This document shows positions 12,635 to 21,138 of a stretch of 48,304 bases of DNA, one piece after another. How positions within the stretch are numbered: position 1 is the first letter of the stretch; every line of letters begins with the position of its first letter. Both the position numbers and the translations under genes were made by a program. The stretch is taken from positions 1-48,304 of IMG/VR virus record IMGVR_UViG_3300042503_001536; one strand, 5' to 3'. The notes under the pieces were generated by a model. It was not told where the DNA came from and did not search any database. It saw only the letters and a list, made by a program, of their open reading frames with translations. Source of the stretch: a virus.

Positions 12635-13027
12635 CTACCTCTCTACTCGAATGACACGGCCATCGGGCGCACGCCCAACTGCAAAACCGATTTGCTTGTC
12701 TGGATCGAACCCGGAGCTGACGGTGTGGATCCCCTTGTTCATGGCCTCGGTCACGGCCGGAACAGCCCGCGGCTCAATGAGGCCGGCGGCGAGGGCCAGC
12801 TCGGTCGGCACATACGGGCCGGCGATGGAGCCGTCTTCCCTGGTGGTGGCGCCGGCCAGCTCACCGGATCGCCCCTGCGCGAAGGCCTCGACCCGCTCCG
12901 GGGAATAGACATCCTCGGGTCGCCCGCCTTGGGCAACGTATTCGTGCCGGATGCGGCCAGCCTCCTCGAGCATCTGGTCGTATGCTGGGCCGTAGATCGC
13001 CCGTGCCTGTCGGATGATGTCGCTCAT
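12635..13027 (-). CDS. Virion-arm protein with MSDIIR N-terminus (130 aa)
   Basis: Unrecognised. The N-terminus MSDIIRQARAIYGPAYDQML begins with the peptide shared by two genes nearby. A helical and acidic first half (EDVYSPERVEAFAQGRSGEL) is followed by a beta-like end (KQIGFAVGRAPDGRVIRVER). Its ATG at 13027 overlaps the TGA of the 1135-residue protein (ATGA), so it may be an accessory protein of that large internal protein. Confidence 0.6.
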   Translation of the reverse strand: MSDIIRQARAIYGPAYDQMLEEAGRIRHEYVAQGGRPEDVYSPERVEAFAQGRSGELAGATTREDGSIAGPYVPTELALAAGLIEPRAVPAVTEAMNKGIHTVSSGFDPDKQIGFAVGRAPDGRVIRVER

Positions 13028-16000
13028 TTCTTCGCCTCTTGGTTCTTGAGTCGCTGCTGCTGGGCGAGGTACTGCTCCAACGCGAAGGCCTTCTTGATGT
13101 GTTCGGGGGCAGTCTCCCGCTGATCCTTGGGCAGGAAGTAGTAGCCGCCCTTCTTTACATAGCCCTTCATACGCTCTGCATTCTTGCGGCGGGCCTCCTG
13201 CATCCAGTAGTCAGGGTCAACGTCTTGGAACTTCACGCCGAGCGTGGCGTTGCCGAGCTGCTTACGCCACCGTTGATCCCACGGGATGCGTTGGTCGGAC
13301 AAACCGCCGGCCAAGCCGATCAGACGCTGCGGCCCTGGCACGTTGTTGATCAGAGCCTTGAGCGTGGGGTTCACGCCGGTCTGCGATCCAGACATCCGCA
13401 TCCAGAGGCGATCGATCGGGGCCACGGCCTCATCGAGAGGACGCTTGCTGAAAAGATCCTGGTTGGTGGCCAGCTCCGCGAGGGTGCGGATGGTCGGGTG
13501 CATCGCGTTGGCGAGGTTGCCGGCCGTGGCCCTTATGTCGCCGGGAGCGAACAATGACAACACATCGATGCCTGGGAGATCGATGTCCTTCAAGTATGTG
13601 TCGGTCTGTGCGTCCTCGGGAATCGCCAGCACACGGCGGATCGCATCCGACACGGCATCCCCCTTGCCGATGCGGATGCCGAGCTGCTGCCGCAAGGCCT
13701 CGGGAACGTAGTGCTTCTCATCAGATCGCTGGAGCGTATTCATCCCGCGGATGGTCTGGGCGTAGCGACCACCGGGGTTGTTGTACAGCGACTGCACGGC
13801 GAACTTGCCAATGCGGCTGTTGTATGCCCACCAAACAAATACGTTCCGAATCGTGTGCCTCTCCACGGGCGTGAGACTTGAGTAGTCCACGAGAGCCTCG
13901 CGCATGCGGCGCGCGCTCTCCGAGGGAGACACCCCTTGGCGAAGGAGGCTGATGTATCCGCCGAGCCGGCCGACACTGTCGTTCCAATCACCGTAGCGTT
14001 GCGATGCATTAAGAATCGGGTTGAGTGTCTTGTATTGATCGGTGACGTTGCGGATGGTGAAGAAGTCCCGAGCCATCTGGGCCGGATTGCGAGTCCCGTC
14101 AGGCATCAGCTCTTTGAGGAAATCGCCTCGCCGCATGGGCGTGGTGCCAGGGAGGAGCTGATCGAGGTCGCCGGCCCGCGAGGTGGTGAGGAGGTCGGAG
14201 GTCGAGAGAGTGGTCAGCACACCCTCGCCGCCAACGTCCCGCATGAAGGCCTGCTTCAGTGCATCGCGATTTGCGATACCTTGGTACTGGGGCAACTTGG
14301 CAATCTCGCCAGCCACCTCATCGAACCCGCCGGCCATGATCTTCTTCGCGAGCTGGATGCCGGCGAACGTGTCGGGCGCGCTGCCCGTCTCGAGGAAGAT
14401 CGAGAAGACGTTTGAGTAGGCATCGCGTAGATGTCGCGAGGGCCAGGCCAAAAGGCTGCCCTTGGTCAGGCTTGTGAACTTGTTCCAAAGATTGCCGACT
14501 TCATCGAGCGCGGCGGGCGACGAGTAGAAGTCTTGAAGCTTGGTCAGTCGGCCGTACACCGCCTCGGGGATCGCGATCTTGGAGAGGTCAACGGCATCGG
14601 GGGCCACGCCCATCTTGGCGGCGATCCGCTCAACCACGTTTCGCTGCACCGATCCAGCCGCTTCGCCACCGCTGACACGCAGGCCCGTCTTGCCGGCGAT
14701 GTCGTTCAGTGCCGTGTTGAGCGGTCGGAACCTACCGCCTGCCAGCGTGTTGGCATCGGCGCTGATCGCAGCATCTGCCAGCGAGTCATAGATGAACCGG
14801 GCGTTCGACCTCGCCATCTCTTGGCTGACGATGTTCCGGGCTTGGGCATTGAGTGGGTGCTGGGCAAACGCTGGGATATTGTCGGGGAGATCCTTGTTGA
14901 TGCGCATCATGGTGCGGGCGATGGCTTGGCCCTGCTCGTCCGTGATGGCATCGTAGCCATGCTTCTTGTTGATGAACTCCGCGATCTCCTGGCCAATCTG
15001 CTGGTTGGCTAGCGGCGAATCGACGCCGGCCTTGGCGTGGGCGCGGACGTTGGGCAGCATCGATATCTCGCGGAGATCGTCTGTGCCGCCTGGGGTGATC
15101 AGATGCATGCGGCGGCTGTAGCCCTCGGCACTCGAGGTCGAGAACAGCGACCGACTGATCCCCTGCTGGAAGTCTTGAAAGTCAAACTCGGAGCCAGACC
15201 GCGGCGAGTAGAGGACGCCAAACCGATCGCCGTATGGGTTGATCCGCATGCCCAGCTTGCGAGCCTCGTCCACGTTGAGCCGCCGGATGTCATCCCACGA
15301 CTGATAGGCCTTGTCGATGCCGGGGAGCATCGACTTGATCTGGAGGTCATTCTTTGTCGGGACGTTCTCGAAGACGCGGGTGAGGAAGTCGTTGCCCTGC
15401 GGCGAGAGCAAGGTGTCGGATCCGAGGAGGGCGGCGGCCTGCGGCGTGACCTCGATGCCGGCCAGCGTCATCGCATGATCGACTGCCTTCTCGCGGCCAA
15501 CCTTCTCGGCGGCTTTCCGCATCTCAAAGTTCCGCATGGCCGAGAGCTGGTCTGCGGCGCCGGTCTGGCCGGCCACCCGCTGATCCACGAACGAGGCGGC
15601 ATAACGCATGGGCGTAGACCACTTCGTGGCCTGCCCCACGGCGTCGAGAGCGTCGAGCGCCTTGAGTCCTCCTGGCGGCGTGAACGTCACCCACGGCGAC
15701 ATGAAGCCCAATCCGAACGCGCCGCCTAACTTCTGATCTTTGAGGTCATCGTAATTGAGGCCGTTCTTGTTCAGATACTTGACCACATCGTCCATGGCCC
15801 GAATGGGATCCTTGGACGCCTTGATGGTTTCATCCAGCGTGGTCGTGGCCTGCGAGTACCGCGGGCCGAGGAGTGGCCGCATGCGGTACATATCGTCCGA
15901 CCGCTTGATGCCCTCCCTCTCAAGGGCAGCGAATGCATCGTCGGCCCTGCTGCCGGTGAACGTCTTCTTAACGGCGTCCACGCCCATTCGCTTCTGTGCG

Positions 16001-16431
16001 GCGAGCGGAGCAGAGTCGAGGATGCCAGCGGCCTGCGCCGCCTTGCCCGATTTGGACAAAGCAGAGGATCCGAACGTGGCCCACGCCAATGGATCTGTCA
16101 ACATCTCAACAGCGAAGCCAGCCCCGGCCTTCGCATATGGGTTGGCATCCTTGCCCACCAGGCCGTAGGAGTCGAGCAGCTCCTCGCCCGAGACTCGCTT
16201 GTCCCAATCCCAGTTAAAGCCCGATGTCGGATCGCCGGCCAGCACTCCTCGAGCTATGGCACCGGGGTAGTCGAGAATGCGGCCTGCCACATCGACCGCA
16301 CCCCAAGCAGACTTGCCCAAGTCGGAAAGCATCGACTGTGCTTCTGCCTCGGGGAGGTACTCCTTCCGCTTCCGGCCGGCTGGCTGCGGATCCGGGTCAG
16401 ACGGCAGCGGCATGAGGAATCCGGTGGCCAT
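13024..16431 (-). CDS. Large internal virion or DNA-ejection protein (1135 aa)
   Basis: It probably travels inside the capsid and helps DNA entry. The N-terminal region has a segment I recognise from large phage inner proteins (ILDYPGAIARGVLAGDPTSG, then a G-x-E-L-L-x-S-Y-G-L-x-G piece and VEMLTDPLAW). Near residue 870 is a second recurrent block, LTPVERHTIRNVFVWWAYNS followed by L-Y-N-N-P-G, resembling the l-x-x-x-E-x-x-x-x-R-x-x-x-P-F-x-x-W feature of such proteins. No enzyme motif is seen. The C-terminus is basic with lysine and glutamine (YLAQQQRLKNQEAKK). Length and position in the virion arm fit an ejection protein; the assignment is by analogy. Confidence 0.6.
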   Translation of the reverse strand: MATGFLMPLPSDPDPQPAGRKRKEYLPEAEAQSMLSDLGKSAWGAVDVAGRILDYPGAIARGVLAGDPTSGFNWDWDKRVSGEELLDSYGLVGKDANPYAKAGAGFAVEMLTDPLAWATFGSSALSKSGKAAQAAGILDSAPLAAQKRMGVDAVKKTFTGSRADDAFAALEREGIKRSDDMYRMRPLLGPRYSQATTTLDETIKASKDPIRAMDDVVKYLNKNGLNYDDLKDQKLGGAFGLGFMSPWVTFTPPGGLKALDALDAVGQATKWSTPMRYAASFVDQRVAGQTGAADQLSAMRNFEMRKAAEKVGREKAVDHAMTLAGIEVTPQAAALLGSDTLLSPQGNDFLTRVFENVPTKNDLQIKSMLPGIDKAYQSWDDIRRLNVDEARKLGMRINPYGDRFGVLYSPRSGSEFDFQDFQQGISRSLFSTSSAEGYSRRMHLITPGGTDDLREISMLPNVRAHAKAGVDSPLANQQIGQEIAEFINKKHGYDAITDEQGQAIARTMMRINKDLPDNIPAFAQHPLNAQARNIVSQEMARSNARFIYDSLADAAISADANTLAGGRFRPLNTALNDIAGKTGLRVSGGEAAGSVQRNVVERIAAKMGVAPDAVDLSKIAIPEAVYGRLTKLQDFYSSPAALDEVGNLWNKFTSLTKGSLLAWPSRHLRDAYSNVFSIFLETGSAPDTFAGIQLAKKIMAGGFDEVAGEIAKLPQYQGIANRDALKQAFMRDVGGEGVLTTLSTSDLLTTSRAGDLDQLLPGTTPMRRGDFLKELMPDGTRNPAQMARDFFTIRNVTDQYKTLNPILNASQRYGDWNDSVGRLGGYISLLRQGVSPSESARRMREALVDYSSLTPVERHTIRNVFVWWAYNSRIGKFAVQSLYNNPGGRYAQTIRGMNTLQRSDEKHYVPEALRQQLGIRIGKGDAVSDAIRRVLAIPEDAQTDTYLKDIDLPGIDVLSLFAPGDIRATAGNLANAMHPTIRTLAELATNQDLFSKRPLDEAVAPIDRLWMRMSGSQTGVNPTLKALINNVPGPQRLIGLAGGLSDQRIPWDQRWRKQLGNATLGVKFQDVDPDYWMQEARRKNAERMKGYVKKGGYYFLPKDQRETAPEHIKKAFALEQYLAQQQRLKNQEAKK

Positions 16432-16432
16432 G

Positions 16433-17143
16433 CTATCGCCTCAAGTAGGAGAACTGCGGGGCCGCGGAAGAGGGTGTGGTCATGCCCACGGTGGAGTAGC
16501 CGGGGCTGCTGTTGTTCACCTTGGTCGAAGTGTCGATCGCCTTCGATGGATTCCCGTCCGGTGCTACGAACGTCGTTCGCGGCGGGAGCTGGCTGGTGCG
16601 GTCGGCAAGGAACGCGGGAGCAATGTCTGGCGAATTGGGGAAGGTGTCTTCCATCGGCGTGGCCGTGGCCTGCGGGCCTGGCCCCGTCGAGGCGATCGGC
16701 TGCGGAGCGTCGATCTTTGTGCCGGCCACCGGCTGCGGCGGTGACGGTGCCGCAGGATTGTCTAGCAGCCCCTCTAGCGGCTTGACCGGAGTCGTGGGGT
16801 TGCTGGGCTGGGGCTTCTGTTCTTGCAGCGTAGGACGCTCGGAGAGGCCCTCTGCAACCTCATTCACCACGGGCTTCTCGGCCGGCGGCTGCGGAGCCTC
16901 CTGCCTTGCTTCGGCCTGCTGTGCAGCGGGCTGGGCGGTGGCCTCGGGCGGCGCTTGCTTGATCGTGGTGGCCTGCTCTGACGGCCCTGGTGAGCTGGTG
17001 CCTCCTACGCCGGGGCTACCACCGGCCCCCCCACCGGCGCGCCGCGACATCAGACCGCCCAGCAGCGGCCTGCTGGCCATAGCGCGGGCCGCGCCGCCGG
17101 CAGCAGCTCGACCAAGAAGACCACCCAAGAGTAGGCCAAACAT
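16433..17143 (-). CDS. Proline/alanine-rich virion-arm protein (236 aa)
   Basis: Unrecognised. The first 45 residues are glycine- and alanine-rich with hydrophobic stretches (MFGLLLGGLLGRAAAGGAAR, then PLLGGLMSRRAGGGAGG), reminiscent of a membrane-active or collagen-like leader. The remaining part is low complexity, rich in Pro, Ala, Gln, Thr and Ser and probably disordered. It is between the RGG-rich protein and the large internal protein. The L-G-G-L-M motif recurs at the ends of other virion-arm proteins. It could be a minor virion protein that is internal or membrane-interacting. Confidence 0.55.
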   Translation of the reverse strand: MFGLLLGGLLGRAAAGGAARAMASRPLLGGLMSRRAGGGAGGSPGVGGTSSPGPSEQATTIKQAPPEATAQPAAQQAEARQEAPQPPAEKPVVNEVAEGLSERPTLQEQKPQPSNPTTPVKPLEGLLDNPAAPSPPQPVAGTKIDAPQPIASTGPGPQATATPMEDTFPNSPDIAPAFLADRTSQLPPRTTFVAPDGNPSKAIDTSTKVNNSSPGYSTVGMTTPSSAAPQFSYLRR

Positions 17144-17505
17144 TACTCGTCATCCCTCGACTTCTTCGGAGGCTTGAACGGATCGGGGATCTCTGGCTCG
17201 GGCAGCTCGACTTGGCCCGAATACGCCTTGAAGATGCCGTCCCAGAACTGCGACTGCGCCCTGTCCATCCCCGTGTCGAATGGATCGTCCATCATGTCCT
17301 TCGACGCTTCCTTGTCGAGATGCGCCTGCGGGTCGAACGGCTGGCGACCGCCGCCGCCTCGCCCGTACCCGCCCCTGGAGTATCCACCACGGCCACCGCG
17401 GCTACCGCCGCCACCACCGCGGCTACCGCCGCCACCACCGCCGCCACCGCCGCCTCGGCCCCGTGACATCGCGAGCTGGATCAGAGCTGGGATGAGAGCT
17501 GACAT
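17143..17505 (-). CDS. RGG/glycine-rich virion-arm protein (120 aa)
   Basis: The ATG 17505 overlaps the upstream TGA (TGATG), so the short form is preferred over a frame from 17850 that would overlap the previous gene by 345 bases. After a short hydrophobic start (MSALIPALIQLAMSRGR), residues about 15-54 (17344-17463) are almost only Gly, Arg, Ser and Tyr with repeated R-G-G and S-R-G-G units, like RGG boxes of nucleic-acid-binding proteins. The last 65 residues are acidic and ordered-looking (DPQAHLDKEASKDMMDDPFD, then a FWDGIFKAYSGQ helix). It probably binds DNA or RNA in or near the virion. Confidence 0.6.
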   Translation of the reverse strand: MSALIPALIQLAMSRGRGGGGGGGGGGSRGGGGGSRGGRGGYSRGGYGRGGGGRQPFDPQAHLDKEASKDMMDDPFDTGMDRAQSQFWDGIFKAYSGQVELPEPEIPDPFKPPKKSRDDE

Positions 17506-18950
17506 CAATTGCCTCCAGATGGGGTGCCGCCCCAAGCAGACGGCGAGAACTGGAACCATCCACCACCTTGTGCCGGCGGCGGTGCCTCCTGTTGGGCAGG
17601 CGGCTTTGCAGCAGGCTCGGGCGACTGCGCCCACTCGGGGTTCTGTTCGTGGTAGATCAGTGACTCCAAGTATTTGCCGGTGGCATGAGCGGCGCTCTGG
17701 ATGCGCTCGGGCGTAATCCGCTCGTCTTGCGGCCTTGTTGCGTTGATGTCGGTCAGCGCTCGAGTGTAGGCCGGAACGAAGCGACCACGGATTTCCGCAG
17801 CAGCATCGGTAAACGGCATGGTGCCGTAATAGCCGAGCGCCCGCGACCATGCAGCGTCGTTGTCGATTCCTCGATCCTGTTCAGTTCCGAACGGCAGATG
17901 ATCCTCGCGAGAAGCGAAGTTGTTGGCGGCCAGCGTTGCGATTTCCCCGGCGTGGGCCATGCCCCTGGCCTTCATGTACTGCGGATCAGATCGCATCTGC
18001 TCGTCGTTTTCGTATGCCGGCTGGCCGGTCAACTGACGAAGCTTTCCAACGTAGAGAGCCGCCCTGTCATCCGGGCCGTACTCCGGGTTTGACTGCGTCA
18101 GGAACTCAACCATCTCGGAGGTCTGCCCGCCGATGGTGTTTCTGTTGAGCTGGCGCTCCACGAGACTCTGCCGCTTCTGTGCATCGGCCTGCATGATCGA
18201 GGCCTTCATTGCATTGGCCGCCTCCATGCCCCAAGTGTTGGCCAGCTTGCGGTAGTACTGCTTCTCCGCAATGCTTCCGGCCGTCTGCGAAAGCTTGAAG
18301 TAGCCGTTCGCCTGGTCTACAGAAGACTTCGCGACCATCATCCAGTTGGCGTTTTTCGGGTCGGTTGCAAACTGCTTGTAGTTCTCTTGGAACTGCGTGA
18401 ACGGATCGGCTGGTGCAACGGTCGTTGTCGCCGTAGTCGCGGGGCCGGCCTGCCCAAGAGCCGCCTGTTGCGCACCGCCGACCGGGACGCCGTTGATATG
18501 CGTGACCCGCTCGCTGATCACCCTCTCACCCTGCTGGCAGTTTGGTCCGGTGCAGACGGGGGGCGCGTTAAAGTACTGCCGCTGCTGCGGGTACTGCGAA
18601 CCGGACACCGGCTGGGCGCGGGCATTGCTGCCGGCCGCGGTCATAAACGGCGACCGCTCCTCCATCTGGGGAGCCGCCTCGGGGGCCGCAACCGTCGAGC
18701 TGGCCGCCGCCTGGGGGAGCTGGGCCGTGGCAAACGACTCCGCAACCGGCTCGGCCATTCGCGTCTCGAGCCTGACTCCAGGCATGGAGCTGCTGATGTC
18801 AACTCCCTGCGAGCGATCGGCCATGTCCTGCGAGTCGAGCGGGTTGATTATGTCCCGCATTCCTGGGGTGCCGCCGCCGCCCCAGCCGGCCAGGCGCCTC
18901 TGCCGCCGCGCACGCAACCCCTGCAACATTTCGATTAGTGGCCCTGCCAT
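17505..18950 (-). CDS. Virion-associated protein with a C-x-G-P-N-C motif (481 aa)
   Basis: Unrecognised. The ATG 18950 follows GGTAGGAG in a 47-base gap. Residues 1-120 are low complexity. A cysteine pair, PVCTGPNCQQGERVISE, is near 132. From about 185 on, a folded helical region starts with DPFTQFQENYKQFATDPKNA, then a YYRKLANTWGMEAANAMKAS helix, and extends to about 440. The end is Pro/Gln/Gly-rich. The helical domain reads like an internal virion or ejection component. It sits between the fibre cluster and the RGG protein. Confidence 0.55.
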   Translation of the reverse strand: MAGPLIEMLQGLRARRQRRLAGWGGGGTPGMRDIINPLDSQDMADRSQGVDISSSMPGVRLETRMAEPVAESFATAQLPQAAASSTVAAPEAAPQMEERSPFMTAAGSNARAQPVSGSQYPQQRQYFNAPPVCTGPNCQQGERVISERVTHINGVPVGGAQQAALGQAGPATTATTTVAPADPFTQFQENYKQFATDPKNANWMMVAKSSVDQANGYFKLSQTAGSIAEKQYYRKLANTWGMEAANAMKASIMQADAQKRQSLVERQLNRNTIGGQTSEMVEFLTQSNPEYGPDDRAALYVGKLRQLTGQPAYENDEQMRSDPQYMKARGMAHAGEIATLAANNFASREDHLPFGTEQDRGIDNDAAWSRALGYYGTMPFTDAAAEIRGRFVPAYTRALTDINATRPQDERITPERIQSAAHATGKYLESLIYHEQNPEWAQSPEPAAKPPAQQEAPPPAQGGGWFQFSPSAWGGTPSGGN

Positions 18951-18997
18951 GATTTTCTCCTACCCCGGTTTATGGCTCTCGGTGGCCCGGAATCGGC

Positions 18998-19945
18998 CTA
19001 GCGGAAAATCGCAACGTAGCCGAAGTCGGCCTCGAATACGCCAAATGCTGTGGCATTCGCAAACACGGTAGTGAGTCGCAGGGTTCCGGCGGCGGCCGCA
19101 GCCGGCCGCATGGCGGTAGGAGTTCCGTTGGCTGCGCCCGTTCCGCACGTTCCGGTGACGCAGTAGTTCGCATCCGGCATGGCCGTGGTGAAGGTGATCG
19201 TGTAGTCGCCTAGTGCGTTGCGCAGGACCGATGTCACGTTGCCGCTGGCGCGGATAAGGCGATTGGTGTTGGCGGTCGATGCGGCTCCGGTCGTGTCGCG
19301 GGTGCCATCGAAAGTCACCCATGCTCGACATTGGAATTGTGGCAGGAGCGTCGAGCCGCCGGGGATCACGGATTGCGCGGAGCCGTCCGATCCGACTCGC
19401 CACCGTTCCACGCCGCCGGTCACCACCCCCAGCGTGTCGGCACCACCGATCTGAGCGAGGCCCGTGTTGGTATCGCCGCTGACGGCCAGCCCAGGGGCGG
19501 CGGCGGAGCCAGCAGTGGAGGCAAGCTGCCCGGTCATGGTGCCACCAGCCACGGCGAGGTAGCTGGTCGTTGCTTGAGTGGCCATCGTGCCAAGGCCCAG
19601 CGTCGTGCGCTGGTCAGCCGCCGTCGCATCATCGATCAATGCCCGTCCCTGTGCGGTGCATATGATCTCCTCTACCACCCCGGCCCCAGCAGACGAGCGG
19701 CCAAGCAGCCGGTCGGTGGCAGACACGTTCTGAATCTTGGCGTAAGTGACGTTGCCGTTCGCAATGTCCACCGTGATTACCGAATCGGCGGCGAGCTTGG
19801 CAGATGTGATCGCAGAGTCAGCGATCTTCGCGGTGGTGACATCTGAGTCGGCCAGCTTCGCCGTGGTCACAGCAGCGTCCACGATCTTCGCCGTGGTGAC
19901 AGTGGCGTCAGTGATGCCGTCCGTTGTGATGCGTGTGCGTGTCAT
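18998..19945 (-). CDS. Tail fibre or tip protein with TTAK repeats (315 aa)
   Basis: The N-terminus is built from units of about ten residues, D-A-x-V-T-T-A-K-I/L (for example ATVTTAKIVDAAVTTAKLAD), five times over residues 12-60, encoded by roughly 30-base DNA repeats. A middle region GGTMTGQLASTAGSAAAPGL is typical of trimeric fibres. The C-terminal domain, QFQCRAWVTFDGT and SGNVTSVLRNALGDYTITFT with a following A-M-P-D-A-N-Y, is a receptor-binding-tip layout shared with the gene at 24192. It should bind host surface. It is separated by three bases from the preceding gene. Confidence 0.75.
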   Translation of the reverse strand: MTRTRITTDGITDATVTTAKIVDAAVTTAKLADSDVTTAKIADSAITSAKLAADSVITVDIANGNVTYAKIQNVSATDRLLGRSSAGAGVVEEIICTAQGRALIDDATAADQRTTLGLGTMATQATTSYLAVAGGTMTGQLASTAGSAAAPGLAVSGDTNTGLAQIGGADTLGVVTGGVERWRVGSDGSAQSVIPGGSTLLPQFQCRAWVTFDGTRDTTGAASTANTNRLIRASGNVTSVLRNALGDYTITFTTAMPDANYCVTGTCGTGAANGTPTAMRPAAAAAGTLRLTTVFANATAFGVFEADFGYVAIFR

Positions 19946-19948
19946 TGG

Positions 19949-20749
19949 TTAACTTCCGATGGCCCATTTGCTGGCGAGGTAAGAGTCCACCTGATCCAAC
20001 TCGATTTCAGTCAGCGTCCGTGACCACACCAGAATCTCACCGATCATGCCGTGCCAATGGCGGGTGGTTGTGTCGGTGTCGTGGCCGATGACGAAGGTGC
20101 CGTTTTGTTGGCTACCAGCGATGGAAGTGACTGCCTCGCGGCCAATTCGCCCGTTAGCCCGTATTCGCAAAAGCGTAGGGCTGAAGGTGGCTACTACGCG
20201 AGTCGGTGTCTGAGTCGCTACGGAGCCAGCCGTGCTGGTGTATAGGCCGGCTCGGTGAATAACAGCCCACCTTTTTGTGTCAGGGTTGACCAACAGCCCA
20301 CTAGCAAGCCCGGAAGCTCTTGCGCAAATCACAGCCGGAAAAGAATTGGTGAACACCCGCGAGGACGGCAGCACGGCGGCGGCGTATGTAACGAAGCCAG
20401 TGAGACGGCTTGCGCTGTAGTTAGTCTGAAGGCGGTCGTTGAGGCCGTCGAAGAGCAGTGCGGGGCGACCATTGATTGCGGAGGACACTCGCACGGGCCT
20501 CCTGCTGGACTCAATGTCAGACGATGTGAACCCACCAACTCTACTGCGCCACTCGGAGACGGAGCCGTCGCCTTGCGCGACTATGGTGGAAGCCTCCGTG
20601 GCATCAAACCATAACGCTAGACCGGAGATGGATTGCGGATCAAAGCCACTTGGACGGCTGTCGATGCGAGGAATAGGAGTGGGCGCACCCAGCAGCCCGC
20701 GAGGCATAAGTGGAGGCGCATGCTGTAGCTCGATTACGCCTGCGTTCAC
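19949..20749 (-). CDS. Tail appendage protein with concanavalin/LamG-like domain (266 aa)
   Basis: The first 45 residues are a linker. Residues about 42-265 look like a LamG/concanavalin-A-like jelly roll: ISGLALWFDATEASTIVAQG, then V-S-E-W-R-S-R-V-G, PVRVSSAINGRPALLFDGLN and a last segment HWHGMIGEILVWSRTLTEIE. The L-x-L-W-x-D-A start, the N-G-x-P-A-L-x-F-D-G core and the G-x-I-G-E-I-x-V-W end are hallmark positions. Such domains bind glycans, which suits a host-binding appendage. It overlaps its neighbour by ATGA. Confidence 0.75.
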   Translation of the reverse strand: MNAGVIELQHAPPLMPRGLLGAPTPIPRIDSRPSGFDPQSISGLALWFDATEASTIVAQGDGSVSEWRSRVGGFTSSDIESSRRPVRVSSAINGRPALLFDGLNDRLQTNYSASRLTGFVTYAAAVLPSSRVFTNSFPAVICARASGLASGLLVNPDTKRWAVIHRAGLYTSTAGSVATQTPTRVVATFSPTLLRIRANGRIGREAVTSIAGSQQNGTFVIGHDTDTTTRHWHGMIGEILVWSRTLTEIELDQVDSYLASKWAIGS

Positions 20750-21129
20750 AAATCGGCCCCCAATGCGGTAACGTCAATGCTTTCCGCCTTGTCAGTAGAG
20801 ACTCGCACGCTCCAGCTTGCGTTGGGCAGGACGAGGTTGGAGTATGTAGTGCTGACCCTCGCCCCCTGCACGGTGGACGAAACAGTGGCGGCAGCAACCG
20901 CGATCTCATCGAAGGCGACGAAGTTGGTGCCATCGTGCAGAAACACTCGCACCTGACCGGCCGTGGTGGTAACGCGGGCCTTGATGACGATCTCTGCAAT
21001 TCTGGTGCCGGTGCTGGCTCCTGTGATGAGCGTAGCGACCGTGCCGGTGCCGTCGCGGTTGGCATTCGCGGTGGCGATGTTGACGGTGGCGATGCGGGGC
21101 GTGACGGCAAATGCTGGTTCAGCAGCCAT
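20746..21129 (-). CDS. Beta-rich tail appendage protein (127 aa)
   Basis: This is a beta-sandwich-like sequence without a signal peptide: TNFVAFDEIAVAAATVSSTV, a following Y-S-N-L-V-L-P segment, and SVRVSTDKAESIDVTALGAD at the end. The pattern L-I-T-G-A-S-T-G-T-R-I-A-E-I-V-I-K-A near residue 34 is one I know from small phage structural proteins located beside fibre genes. The exact role is unknown; fibre-associated or decoration-like binding is inferred from context. Confidence 0.65.
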   Translation of the reverse strand: MAAEPAFAVTPRIATVNIATANANRDGTGTVATLITGASTGTRIAEIVIKARVTTTAGQVRVFLHDGTNFVAFDEIAVAAATVSSTVQGARVSTTYSNLVLPNASWSVRVSTDKAESIDVTALGADL

Positions 21130-21138
21130 GAGAAACTC

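Noticed and set aside
17506-17850. Longer form of the RGG-rich protein
   Set aside because: The extra 115 codons lie in another frame of the preceding gene and look arginine-, histidine- and cysteine-rich. The TGATG-coupled ATG at 17505 is the better start.
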